From CALXXL01 sp034926605 (lineage in GTDB: Bacteria; Verrucomicrobiota; Lentisphaeria; Victivallales; Victivallaceae), in the NCBI GenBank assembly GCA_034926605.1, contig JAYFQV010000013.1:124001-188000 (forward strand): DNA of 64,000 nt. The letters run 5' to 3'. Below, piece by piece: positions 1 to 6,784 of this stretch. The notes below the pieces were generated by a model. It did no database searches. It was not told the origin of the DNA and saw only the letters and a program-made list of their open reading frames with translations. Position numbers and translations under genes: made by a program. The stretch's first letter is position 1; each line of letters starts with the position of its first letter.

Positions 1-206
1 TGTTTCGGCAACCTTATATCCGAGTTTGAAAATCAGGTTTTTTTTTAGCGCGGTTGACCGTGATTGGGATATTAGGACATTGACGCGTGGTGCATGCGTG
101 ATGGGGCTTTTTACTGCGCCAAAACGAGGTCGGCAGAGCCACGGAAATATTTAAAAGTCAAAAATGCTACGGTATATCAAAGCCAAAAACAGAATGGAGG
201 CATAGG

Positions 207-383
207 ATGCAAGAAAATCTCAAAAAACTAATGGCGGCAATCATAAACCTTGCGGTAGCATGGTACGGCTTGCCGATCGATCCGGGCTGGCTGGATTTTG
301 CGCAGCTGGTCGAGCCGGGCTGGAACGTGGTTCTGGCGGCCATTGCACTGTTCCGACGCGAAAAGCCGCCGCCGGAAGATTGA
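207..383 (+). CDS. 58-aa small hydrophobic prophage protein
   Basis: A short reading frame begins with ATG six bases after a clear GGAGG ribosome binding site (196-200) and ends with TGA. It has a basic start (MQENLKK), a hydrophobic stretch (LMAAIINLAVAWYGLPI), a second hydrophobic stretch near the end (WNVVLAAIALF) and a charged RREKPPPED tail, so it could span or associate with the membrane. I do not recognise a family; a small holin-like or superinfection protein is conceivable but unproven. It lies at the prophage regulatory end, upstream of a DNA-binding protein. Bases 1-206 before it show no gene I can support. Confidence 0.55.
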   Translation: MQENLKKLMAAIINLAVAWYGLPIDPGWLDFAQLVEPGWNVVLAAIALFRREKPPPED

Positions 384-411
384 CAGCGGCCGGGAGTAAA
401 CTATATTATTA

Positions 412-473
412 GCGCGCCCCATCAGTACCCTTTGGTGCGCACCCTGCCCCGGTGATGAAGCACCGGGGGCAGG
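412..473 (+). promoter_or_regulatory. two-hairpin leader before the duplicated DNA-binding gene
   Basis: Two adjacent stems lie between the 58-aa gene and the next gene. GCGCGCC (412-418) pairs with GGTGCGC (434-440) with one G-U, and CCTGCCCCGGTG (443-454) pairs with 461-473 with one bulged G and loop ATGAAG. The second stem is followed by GCAAACTTTTATC and then the ribosome binding site. It could be an attenuator, a terminator or part of a small RNA; the sequence alone does not decide. Confidence 0.4.
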
Positions 474-496
474 CAAACTTTTATCGGAGTTGCACA

Positions 497-1114
497 ATGG
501 ATGACGAGAAAAAAAGGATGGTCGAGAATCTGGCGAAGAAGTGGGCTGGGCTTCCGCACATTGGCGGTATTGACGAAAGCGCGATCGGCATCGTCGATTA
601 TTTTGAATTTTCGAGTCTGCCGGTCAAGCAGTGGACGGACATGCTGGGAATTTCTCCAGAAACGTGGGAAAATTATTGCAACGGTCGCTTGACCGTGGCC
701 TCCAACACGCGGCTAAAGGCGAAGACGATTGCGTTTAGATTCTGGGCGATGCGAAATAACATCATGCAACCTGCACTTGAGGACAACGATAAGATCCTGG
801 CACTGCACATAGCAAAGGCGCTGATCCCGTTGCTTGAACCTATGTCCGCCGCAAGCCTTATCGTCGGAGAACTGGCTATTACACCGGACGGTAACGCTTG
901 GTTGGCTGAACATGATCGGAAAGGGCAATTAAACATCAAAACAAAGCTTGATGCACTGCACATAGCAAAGGCGCTAATCCCGTTGCTTGAACCTATGTCC
1001 GCCGCAGGCCTTATCGTCGGAGAACTGGCTATTACACCGGACGGTAACGCCTTGTTGGTTGAAAACGATCTGGAATATAAAAGAAGCCTCATGGCATGGA
1101 GTCGCCAAAAATAA
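497..1114 (+). CDS. DNA-binding-like prophage protein with a 51-residue internal duplication
   Basis: A 205-aa protein. The ATG at 497 is preferred over an in-frame ATG 45 bases upstream because CGGAG sits at 485-489. The N-terminal half contains a helix-rich stretch (SSLPVKQWTDMLGISPETWENYC split around a turn) that resembles a helix-turn-helix, so a DNA-binding or transcription role is inferred. The C-terminal half holds two nearly identical copies of a segment beginning ALHIAKALIPLLEP, spaced exactly 51 residues (153 bp). The DNA copies (800-909 and 953-1062) differ at only a few bases, so the duplication is recent. No known family recognised. Confidence 0.6.
   Translation: MDDEKKRMVENLAKKWAGLPHIGGIDESAIGIVDYFEFSSLPVKQWTDMLGISPETWENYCNGRLTVASNTRLKAKTIAFRFWAMRNNIMQPALEDNDKILALHIAKALIPLLEPMSAASLIVGELAITPDGNAWLAEHDRKGQLNIKTKLDALHIAKALIPLLEPMSAAGLIVGELAITPDGNALLVENDLEYKRSLMAWSRQK
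800..1062 (+). repeat. recent in-frame tandem duplication (153-bp period)
   Basis: Bases 800-909 and 953-1062 are nearly identical with a period of 153 bp, exactly 51 codons, inside the gene at 497-1114. The differences are a handful of point changes. The unit between them (910-952) was not duplicated a second time, so the array is two copies. Confidence 0.9.
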
Positions 1115-1300
1115 CGTTTTATAGGGTATGCCAGTCTGACCACTTGGATGCGGGCGATCAGGCGGCCCGAAAATTTTTGCGCTACTGGCAACCGGAATAA
1201 GGACAAGCAGGCCGAATTTGCCGACCGCAAGACCTTCAAAGTGAATAACCACCTGAACCGCCGACCGTAGGATCCAAGGCCGACCATCCTATCCTCAAGC

Positions 1301-1330
1301 CTCCGGAAACGCTCCGGAGTCTTTTTTTTT
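1301..1330 (+). terminator. Rho-independent terminator
   Basis: CTCCGG (1301-1306) pairs with CCGGAG (1314-1319) and is followed by a run of T from 1322. It ends the rightward transcript of the duplicated DNA-binding gene. The stretch 1115-1300 before it has no gene I can support; a weak 40-codon frame at 1148-1270 lacks a ribosome binding site. Confidence 0.75.
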
Positions 1331-1351
1331 CATTTTTTTATTAATGCCCTC

Positions 1352-1410
1352 TTGACTTTTATCGGTTGTTTTGGTATGATGGGAAATGTGGCCACGGAAT
1401 AATTCCGTGG
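1352..1410 (+). promoter_or_regulatory. sigma70-type promoter with downstream dyad
   Basis: TTGACT (1352-1357) and TATGAT (1375-1380) are separated by 17 bp. Just downstream is an almost perfect palindrome, CCACGGAAT-A-ATTCCGTGG (1392-1410), which would lie at the start of the transcript or form a repressor operator. It drives the small gene at 1441. Confidence 0.65.
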
Positions 1411-1440
1411 ATTTTCAAAATCCTAAAAAAGGAGGAAAAG

Positions 1441-1668
1441 TTGACTTCAAATGAAGTTAAAATCGCGGTCCTAAACCGAGCGTTATTCCGGAGCAATTGT
1501 ACCGCTCACGATGTGAAACGCAGCGAAGAAAAAGGATATCTTACCGAAGAGCTTTACGGCGGACTGCCTGTATACTGGTATTGCGATGATGATGGATTCC
1601 AGGCTGCGGCTTATGCCGATAGCGGTGAATTCTTATCCGACGAAGATATTGAAAACTTGTCAGAATGA
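1441..1668 (+). CDS. 75-aa prophage protein, TTG start
   Basis: The reading frame extends back to 1366, but the start is placed at TTG 1441 because GGAGG lies at 1431-1435 with a 5-base spacer, and the upstream part would be encoded across the promoter and palindrome. The protein starts MTSNEVKIAVLNRALF, has the phrase HDVKRSEEKGYLTEELYGGLPVYW split by no obvious motif, and is acidic at the end (FLSDEDIENLSE). No family recognised. It has its own promoter and an operator-like dyad, so a separately regulated, possibly lysogenic, gene is inferred. Confidence 0.55.
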   Translation: MTSNEVKIAVLNRALFRSNCTAHDVKRSEEKGYLTEELYGGLPVYWYCDDDGFQAAAYADSGEFLSDEDIENLSE

Positions 1669-1698
1669 AGTGCTTGGCTTGTGACTAACTAAGCTATC

Positions 1699-1968
1699 CT
1701 AAAACAATTTTTGTTGCATGCGCGGAGCTATTATTCGTAACAGCTCCGCTTTTTCGCGCTCGGGGAGGTTCGCCGCCTGCTCAAACAGCGAATTGGTGAG
1801 CACCCCCACCGGCGGCGTGATGTCATGTGAATAATAGACCCTGGCCACGAAGCGCGCGGCGCATTCGGCGGAGGTGCATTCCGCGTAAAATTCGGTGATC
1901 TTGTCGGACAATTCCTTCCGGTGGGTGATGATCGCCTTGGATCGACAGTGCGGGCAAAGAATTTTCAT
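1699..1968 (-). CDS. ogr: Ogr/Delta-type zinc-finger late gene activator
   Basis: An 89-aa protein starting MKILCPHCRSKAIITH. The N-terminal CPHC pair, the later CTSAEC pair and the following RFVARVYYSHDITPP are the signature of the P2 Ogr / P4 Delta family, which binds zinc and activates phage late promoters through RNA polymerase. P2 Ogr is about 72 aa; this one has an extra charged C-terminal tail. The ATG at 1968 is chosen because all family motifs follow it; a longer frame to 2262 runs through the terminator and promoter. It is transcribed leftward from its own promoter at 1999-2027 and separated from hicB by a strong terminator. Confidence 0.85.
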   Translation of the reverse strand: MKILCPHCRSKAIITHRKELSDKITEFYAECTSAECAARFVARVYYSHDITPPVGVLTNSLFEQAANLPEREKAELLRIIAPRMQQKLF

Positions 1969-2027
1969 TATATTGTGTCCTGTTTCCTGCTGATACACAA
2001 TATATAGTGGTATTAATGAGTTGTCAA
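1969..2027 (-). promoter_or_regulatory. ogr promoter with dyad over the -10
   Basis: Read leftward, TTGACA (plus-strand TGTCAA, 2022-2027) and TATATT (plus-strand 1999-2004) are 17 bp apart, a near-consensus sigma70 promoter. The sequence TATATTGTGT (1969-1978) is an exact inverted repeat of ACACAATATA (1995-2004), so a dyad overlaps the -10 box and reaches the ogr start codon. A regulator could bind it. Confidence 0.7.
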
Positions 2028-2046
2028 GCAATTTTTCATCATTGGC

Positions 2047-2081
2047 AAAAAAAAGCCCGGGATTTGCTCCCGGGCTTTTTT
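2047..2081. terminator. bidirectional terminator between hicB and ogr
   Basis: GCCCGGGA (2055-2062) pairs with TCCCGGGC (2068-2075), flanked by an A run (2047-2054) and a T run (2076-2081). It can stop the leftward hicAB transcript before it enters ogr. Confidence 0.85.
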
Positions 2082-2093
2082 GTCGCGGCGGTA

Positions 2094-2510
2094 TCAGGCT
2101 TGGCCCTTGATATATTCCAGGGCGGCCGTTACCATGAGTTCCGACCGGCTGCGGTGCTTGCGCTTGGCGAAATCGGTGATCGCCGCCAGCTGGTCGCCCT
2201 TGGCGAACACGTTTATACGCTCGGTTTTGGCCGGTGGGTAAACCGTTACCGGAACCATGCAATACGGCACGCCCGCGTCCGGATCCAGCTTTGCCTTGAA
2301 TTCCTCGCCCCGGGTGGGGGCGGGCAGCGACTTGCCGTGTTCCACCATGTATTCCACCGCGTCGGAGACGAAAGCGGAAGCCTGGTCCACCGCGTCGTCG
2401 AAATTGGCCCCGAAATCCGGCGCCAGTTCCGGGAAGTCCGGGAACACCGTGGTATAGGCGCCGTTCTCGTCCTCATACACCGCGGCAAGGTACGTTATTT
2501 TTTTGCTCAT
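2094..2510 (-). CDS. hicB: HicB-family antitoxin
   Basis: A 138-aa protein. The N-terminal part (YLAAVYEDENGAYTTVFPDFPE and following AVDQASAFVSDAVEYMVEHG, described in pieces) is the partial RNase-H fold typical of HicB antitoxins. The C-terminal part (TERINVFAKGDQLAAITDFAKRK pattern, ending HRSRSELMVTAALEYI) looks like a ribbon-helix-helix DNA-binding domain. HicB neutralises HicA and represses the operon. It lies 55 bp downstream of hicA in the same direction, with AAGGAGGG just before its ATG. Confidence 0.85.
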   Translation of the reverse strand: MSKKITYLAAVYEDENGAYTTVFPDFPELAPDFGANFDDAVDQASAFVSDAVEYMVEHGKSLPAPTRGEEFKAKLDPDAGVPYCMVPVTVYPPAKTERINVFAKGDQLAAITDFAKRKHRSRSELMVTAALEYIKGQA

Positions 2511-2565
2511 ATTCCCTCCTTATCGGTTAATTGCCGGGTTTGAAGTTATCGCCCCCGGCGTTCTC

Positions 2566-2748
2566 CTACTTGATTCCGGCCTTTTTCAGGATTCCGGCGG
2601 CGGTTCCGGTTGGAACCTCGCGGCTTCCGTGATAGTGGACTATCAGGATTTGCCCGGCGCGTTCGAAAACCCGCAACGAACTCTTACCTGTTTTTGTCAA
2701 CCTCCAGCCGTTTTTTTCAAGTATTTGAACCAACTCGTTGAATCGCAT
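2566..2748 (-). CDS. hicA: HicA-like mRNA interferase, catalytic His apparently lost
   Basis: A 60-aa protein of normal HicA length, starting MRFNELVQILEKNGW and ending VPTGTAAGILKKAGIK, both typical of the dsRBD-like HicA toxin fold. Family toxins cleave mRNA using a conserved histidine in a G-S-H motif near residue 24-28. Here that place reads TGKSSLRVF, with leucine where histidine is expected; the only histidines are in the later VHYHGS segment. So it may be an attenuated or inactive toxin kept with its antitoxin, or it uses another residue. AAAGGAGG precedes the ATG, and it is the first gene of the leftward pair. Confidence 0.75.
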   Translation of the reverse strand: MRFNELVQILEKNGWRLTKTGKSSLRVFERAGQILIVHYHGSREVPTGTAAGILKKAGIK

Positions 2749-2780
2749 TGGCGGTACCCTCCTTTGCTGTCAACACCAAT

Positions 2781-2808
2781 AATATACCACACTTTTGTGT
2801 GTTTGCAA
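2781..2808 (-). promoter_or_regulatory. hicAB promoter with palindromic operator in the spacer
   Basis: Read leftward, TTGCAA (plus 2803-2808) and TATATT (plus 2781-2786) are 16 bp apart. The palindrome CACACTTTTGTGTG (2788-2801) fills the spacer, the expected place for an autoregulatory HicB site. A second copy of the same half-sites, CACACATTTTTGTGTG, lies at 2827-2842. Confidence 0.7.
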
Positions 2809-2820
2809 GTGATAAAGACA

Positions 2821-2849
2821 AAAAAACACACATTTTTGTGTGTTTTTTT
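2821..2849. terminator. bidirectional terminator between gpP and hicA
   Basis: AAAAAACACAC (2821-2831) is an exact inverted repeat of GTGTGTTTTTT (2838-2848). It ends the leftward gpP transcript immediately after the stop codon and also contains the hicAB operator-like half-sites. Confidence 0.7.
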
Positions 2850-2850
2850 A

Positions 2851-4578
2851 CTACGATGCCACGCTCCAGCTGGACGGGCGGTCGTTGTTGACCAGCTCTT
2901 CGTGGCTGATGGCGTGGAGGATCGCCCAGGCGGCGTCGGCGTGGCCGGTCTTCTCGGTGCGGTTGGTTATATAGATGATCTTGTCGCCGGAGACGGTCTT
3001 TTTTATCTGCAAAAAGCCAGCGGCGATGTCCGAATACCCGGCGTCCCATTTGATCCGGCCGCCGTTGATCACCGCCTGCCCCTTCAAGACCAGCTTGGTT
3101 TTTACCTCGGTATTGTAGGAAATGCCTTCCGCGCGCGGGAAAAACATTTGAACCATTTCGAACACGCCGGATCCCGGCCCCGTCATATCGATGCCGATAT
3201 ATTCCACGTTGTATTTCTGGCAGAGCCGCCGGATCTCCGCCGCCTGCGCCGCCCATGCCACGTTCAGCAACGTGATCTTCTCGATGACGTAGAACGTCCC
3301 GGTGCAATCGTCCGGTGGAATCACCACCACAATACACGCGCCGTCGCGCACCCGGGAGGGATCGTATCCGATCCAGACCCGGCGCGGGTTCTTGGGGAAG
3401 CTGGAAGCCTCGCCCAGGCACTCCTTGAGCTGGGCGTACTGGAACACCGATTCCTGATCGTCGATGAAGCGGCAGCCGAACAGCTGCTTGAACTCCTCCG
3501 GCGAATATTCCAGCTCCAGCATCGCCCGATCGAACAGATTGCAGCCCATCCGTTCCGCGTCGTCCAATGTAATGATCCAGCGGGTCTGGCCGTCCGGGCA
3601 GTCGGTGGGCGCTTTCCGCAGCGCCTTGAAGCCCGGGAACTCCTGGATCGCGCGGTTCTGGCGCCGGTTGCGCTCGTTGAACTCGTCGCCGGACCAGTAG
3701 CCGTAGGCTTCGTGGGTGGTGGTGGACGGCGTGGAAAAGAACGTCCGCGCCCATTGCTTCTGGCTGGCCGAGGCGGTTACCAGCTTTTTGACTTTGGCAA
3801 ACCCGGGCATCCAGAAATATTCGTCCAGGTAAACGTCGCCGTGGCGGCCCTGCCCGGTGGCGGAGTTGGTGGAGAGGAAGTATAAGGTGGCGGTGCCGTG
3901 CGGGGTGTGCAGCTCAATCTGCTGGCTGCCTTTTAGCTCGATCTGGTACCATTCCCGGGCGAACTCCTTGATATAGTCGCGGAAAATCTCGCTTTGGGCG
4001 CGGCTGGCGGAGATGAATATCTTGTTCCGTCCGGTCAGCAGCGCGTCCACGAACGCTTCCCGGGCAAAATAGAAGGTAAGGCCGATCTGGCGGCTTTTCA
4101 AGATGTTCCGGGTACGTTTGCGGCGCAGCTCCCAAAGCTGCAGCTGGTAATCGAACAGGCCTTCGCGGAACTTTTCCATGAGTTCGTCTTCGTCGATTCC
4201 GGTAAAATCGTTCTTGCCGGGCTTGCGGCCGCGCTTCTTGCCCGGCCGATCTTCCGTTGCGTCTCCGGCCTGCCCGGCCGCCTTTTGCATCGCCAGCTTG
4301 GCGGCGGCCAGCTTCCGGAGCTGCTGATGATGCAGGAGCCGTTCCAGCTCCAAAAGCTCCATCATAGTCTTGTCGTCCTTGGTCAGCAGATAGCCGATCC
4401 GCAGATCCAGCGCGGAATCCACCGACCCGCGCGGCGCCGCCTGCTTCCAGCCGCCGGACTTGACCCAGTTATACAGGGTGCGCGGCTCGATCTCCATCGC
4501 CGCGGCGATTTCTTCGACCCTGGCCCCGGCGTGATAGCGCCGGAACGCCTCCTGTTTTTGTGTATCTGAGTATTTCAT
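2851..4578 (-). CDS. P: terminase large subunit, P2 gpP family
   Basis: A 575-aa protein, close to the 590 aa of P2 gpP. It starts MKYSDTQKQEAFRRYHAG, with an N-terminal helix-turn-helix (VEEIAAAMEIEPRTLYNWVK, residues about 24-43). The ATPase core shows a variant Walker A region at KSRQIGLTFYF and Walker B at VYLDEYFWM. The C-terminal nuclease-like part has GYDPSRVRDGA and GIDMTGPGSG with acidic residues. It packages DNA into procapsids with gpM. The start at 4578 follows the TTTTTGGAGC binding site supplied by repeat cassette A; the frame remains open upstream through the cassette. In P2 the portal gene Q lies directly downstream; here hicAB does. Confidence 0.93.
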   Translation of the reverse strand: MKYSDTQKQEAFRRYHAGARVEEIAAAMEIEPRTLYNWVKSGGWKQAAPRGSVDSALDLRIGYLLTKDDKTMMELLELERLLHHQQLRKLAAAKLAMQKAAGQAGDATEDRPGKKRGRKPGKNDFTGIDEDELMEKFREGLFDYQLQLWELRRKRTRNILKSRQIGLTFYFAREAFVDALLTGRNKIFISASRAQSEIFRDYIKEFAREWYQIELKGSQQIELHTPHGTATLYFLSTNSATGQGRHGDVYLDEYFWMPGFAKVKKLVTASASQKQWARTFFSTPSTTTHEAYGYWSGDEFNERNRRQNRAIQEFPGFKALRKAPTDCPDGQTRWIITLDDAERMGCNLFDRAMLELEYSPEEFKQLFGCRFIDDQESVFQYAQLKECLGEASSFPKNPRRVWIGYDPSRVRDGACIVVVIPPDDCTGTFYVIEKITLLNVAWAAQAAEIRRLCQKYNVEYIGIDMTGPGSGVFEMVQMFFPRAEGISYNTEVKTKLVLKGQAVINGGRIKWDAGYSDIAAGFLQIKKTVSGDKIIYITNRTEKTGHADAAWAILHAISHEELVNNDRPSSWSVAS

Positions 4579-4581
4579 ACT

Positions 4582-4716
4582 GCTCCAAAAAGTTTCGCTC
4601 GCCGGCCGATACGGCGGCCGCCGAGTTTTTGCCTTCGCAAAAAACCGTACTTTTCGGAGGCCACGGCCTCCGCGCCTCCGCTTGCTTCGCAATGCTCGGC
4701 ACTGCGGCAAAGGAAT
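4582..4716 (-). repeat. palindromic repeat cassette, copy A
   Basis: Minus-strand copy of the prophage's ~135-bp cassette. It carries the paired GGAGGCC-GT-GGCCTCC, the conserved GGCCTCCGAAAAGTACGG, the hairpin TTTTTTGC...GCAAAAA and ends with AAACTTTTTGGAGC three bases before the gpP start codon. Its orientation matches gpP, opposite to the other copies, as expected if it acts on the gene downstream. Confidence 0.85.
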
Positions 4717-4736
4717 CTGCCTTTATGGAGAAAATA

Positions 4737-4879
4737 GCGCACTTTTTATTTGATTTCTCAAACTTTTTTTGTGCTTTGGTGTGATACGGCCCATATCACA
4801 CCGTATCACACTATAAACGCATGGAAAGCAATCATTTGCGATTGTATTATGCGCATGGAAACAAACTTTTGGAGGTTCC
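4737..4879. promoter_or_regulatory. divergent late promoter region with nested palindromes
   Basis: This lies between leftward gpP and rightward gpO, where P2 has two Ogr-dependent late promoters. GTGTGATACGG (4779-4789) is an exact inverted repeat of CCGTATCACAC (4801-4811), and GGTGTGAT (4778-4785) of ATCACACC (4795-4802). This gives a TGT-N15-ACA dyad, similar in type to the TGT-N12-ACA I recall for P2 Ogr sites. Possible -10 boxes for gpO are TATAAA (4812-4817) and TATTAT (4845-4850). Role as an Ogr binding site is inferred. Confidence 0.6.
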
Positions 4880-5761
4880 ATGCCTGTTACTGTTTCAGAC
4901 TGGTTTACGATCGCGCGAAGCGGCGCCACCATCGACGGCCGCGAACTCTCCGCCGCCACCCTGAAGAAAATTGCGGCGTCATATGATCCGGCACTATATA
5001 CCGCGGTCATCAACTACGAGCATATGTACGGCAATCTCGGCTCCGTGCGCGAACTGCGCTGCGTGGAGTCCGGCGGCGGCAAGGTCGATTTGCAGGCGCG
5101 GATCGCGCCGAACAAGTATTACTACCTATACAACGCCGAATCGATGGGGATTTTCTTTTCCATCGAGTATATCCCGAAATTTGCCGACACCGGCGAACCC
5201 TACCTGTTCGGCCTGGCCGCCACCAACCGCCCCGCCAGCCTTGCCACCAGCGAACTGCATTTCTCTTTCTGCGGCCACGAGGACATCGTGGAGCGTGGCG
5301 AGCCGGTGAAGGCCGAGAAGCTGACCGTCGAAGAACCCGCCGCGCACGGCATGCGCGAGGCCATTTTTTCAGCATTCAAAGAAATTTTCTCAACAAAAAA
5401 GGACACCCCCGACATGACCAAGGAAGAGCTTTCCGCCACGCTCAAAGAGGAGCTTGCCACGTTCAAGCAGGAGCAGATGGCCGCGATCGATGAGCGCTTT
5501 GCCGCGCTTGGAACAAAATCCTCCACCACCGACAAGACCGAACCCACCGATAAGAAGACCGAACCCGGCACCGACAAGGCCGCCGATGGCGGCGACTACA
5601 AGGCCGACTATGCGAAGCTCCAGGAGAGCTACGCCGCGATGAAAGCGCAGATCGAGCAGCTCTCCGCCAAGATCGAAGAGCTTTCCACCACCAAGACCGA
5701 CGGCAAGGCCGACAAGACCAGCGCCGGTCCGTCCGGCGACAATAACGACTTTATCCTGTAA
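4880..5761 (+). CDS. O: capsid scaffold and maturation protease, P2 gpO family
   Basis: A 293-aa protein. The N-terminal domain matches gpO (ATIDGRELSAATL, then AVINYEH, then FFSIEYIPKFADTGEPYLFGLA), a serine protease that also has a scaffolding C-terminus. Asp19, His48 and Ser94 sit in the same contexts as the P2 triad (recalled as D19/H48/S107). The C-terminal half is Lys/Glu/Asp/Thr-rich with coiled-coil character (LKEELATFKQEQMAA, LQESYAAMKAQIEQLSAKIEEL in parts), as expected for the scaffold. GGAGG precedes the ATG. First gene of the rightward late cluster. Confidence 0.92.
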   Translation: MPVTVSDWFTIARSGATIDGRELSAATLKKIAASYDPALYTAVINYEHMYGNLGSVRELRCVESGGGKVDLQARIAPNKYYYLYNAESMGIFFSIEYIPKFADTGEPYLFGLAATNRPASLATSELHFSFCGHEDIVERGEPVKAEKLTVEEPAAHGMREAIFSAFKEIFSTKKDTPDMTKEELSATLKEELATFKQEQMAAIDERFAALGTKSSTTDKTEPTDKKTEPGTDKAADGGDYKADYAKLQESYAAMKAQIEQLSAKIEELSTTKTDGKADKTSAGPSGDNNDFIL

Positions 5762-5770
5762 GGAGACAAG

Positions 5771-6769
5771 ATGAGCAAGTTTTACAGTCTCGAGAAGTTC
5801 AACGCCCTTTGCGCCAAGATGGCCGCCGCCTACGGGGTGCCCAGCACCGACAAAATGTTCTCCGTGGATCCGCCGCGCGCCATTAAGCTGCTCAACGCCG
5901 TTCAGGAAAGCGACTCCTTCCTGGCGCTGACTTCGCTGCTCCCCACCACCGACATTGCCGGCGACGTGGTCACCTCGGCAATTTCCGGCACCGTGGCCGG
6001 TACCACCGATACTTCCGCCGCTGAACGCACCCCGATCGAAGTCGATTCCCGCACCAAGCGCTCTTATCTTTGCCAGCAGGTGAATTTCGACTGGGCGATC
6101 CGGTACGCCATTATAGACCAGTGGCTCCGGTTCGGCAATTACGATTCCCGCGTGGCCCAGATGATCCTGCGGCGCATCGGCCTGGATCTGCTGCTGATCG
6201 GCTGGTACGGCGAAAGCCACGCCGCCACCAGCAACCGCACCACCTACCCGCTGCTTCAGGACGTTCATCCCGGCTGGCTTTATGACCTGAAGACCAACAA
6301 ACCCGCCAACTACATCACCGCCGAAGCGCTCACCATCGGCGGCGCCGCTTCCACTTATAAGAACCTCGACTCCGCCGCGTATGATCTGCTTACGCTGATC
6401 CCGAAAGAGAAGCGCAACGGCAACGAACGGCTGATCATCGGCCAGGGGCTGCTTTCGCACGAGATCGACGTATTGCTGGAGCTGCACGGCCGCACCCCGA
6501 CCGAAAAGCAGGCGATGCAGGTAATGAGCAAGACTTTCGCCGGCATGAAGCCGGAAGTTCCCGCCGGGTTCCCGGACAAGGGCCTGATGGTCTGCGATCC
6601 CGCCCAGCTGCAGCGCTATGTGCAGGATTCCTCGCTGCGCAAGCAGCTACTTGACAACCCGAAGCGCGACCGTGTGGAGCATTACCAGAGCGAGAACCTC
6701 GACTACAAGATCGGCGATCTCGACTGCGTGGTGTCGCTGGACTATACCAAAGTCGAATTTGGCGACTGA
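5771..6769 (+). CDS. N: major capsid protein, P2 gpN family
   Basis: A 332-aa protein, slightly shorter than P2 gpN (357 aa). Typical segments include YLCQQVNFDWAIRYAIIDQW, GLDLLLIGWYGES, DVHPGWLYDL and IIGQGLLSHEIDVL. It forms the HK97-fold shell after cleavage by gpO. It follows gpO by 9 bp with AAGGAG before its ATG, the universal O-N order of this group. Confidence 0.93.
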   Translation: MSKFYSLEKFNALCAKMAAAYGVPSTDKMFSVDPPRAIKLLNAVQESDSFLALTSLLPTTDIAGDVVTSAISGTVAGTTDTSAAERTPIEVDSRTKRSYLCQQVNFDWAIRYAIIDQWLRFGNYDSRVAQMILRRIGLDLLLIGWYGESHAATSNRTTYPLLQDVHPGWLYDLKTNKPANYITAEALTIGGAASTYKNLDSAAYDLLTLIPKEKRNGNERLIIGQGLLSHEIDVLLELHGRTPTEKQAMQVMSKTFAGMKPEVPAGFPDKGLMVCDPAQLQRYVQDSSLRKQLLDNPKRDRVEHYQSENLDYKIGDLDCVVSLDYTKVEFGD

Positions 6770-6784
6770 TAGGAGGCCGTTATC

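Noticed and set aside
1..206. Gene or att site at the left edge
   Set aside because: No frame with a binding site, no tRNA-Pro fragment matching 28,530-28,608 and no integrase are visible; the prophage continues to the left.
1148..1270. 40-codon frame after the duplicated gene
   Set aside because: No ribosome binding site, no conserved feature; it merely continues the upstream frame after the stop.
2503..3885. 460-codon plus-strand frame across hicA and gpP
   Set aside because: It reads through a terminator, an operator and the complement of the terminase gene.
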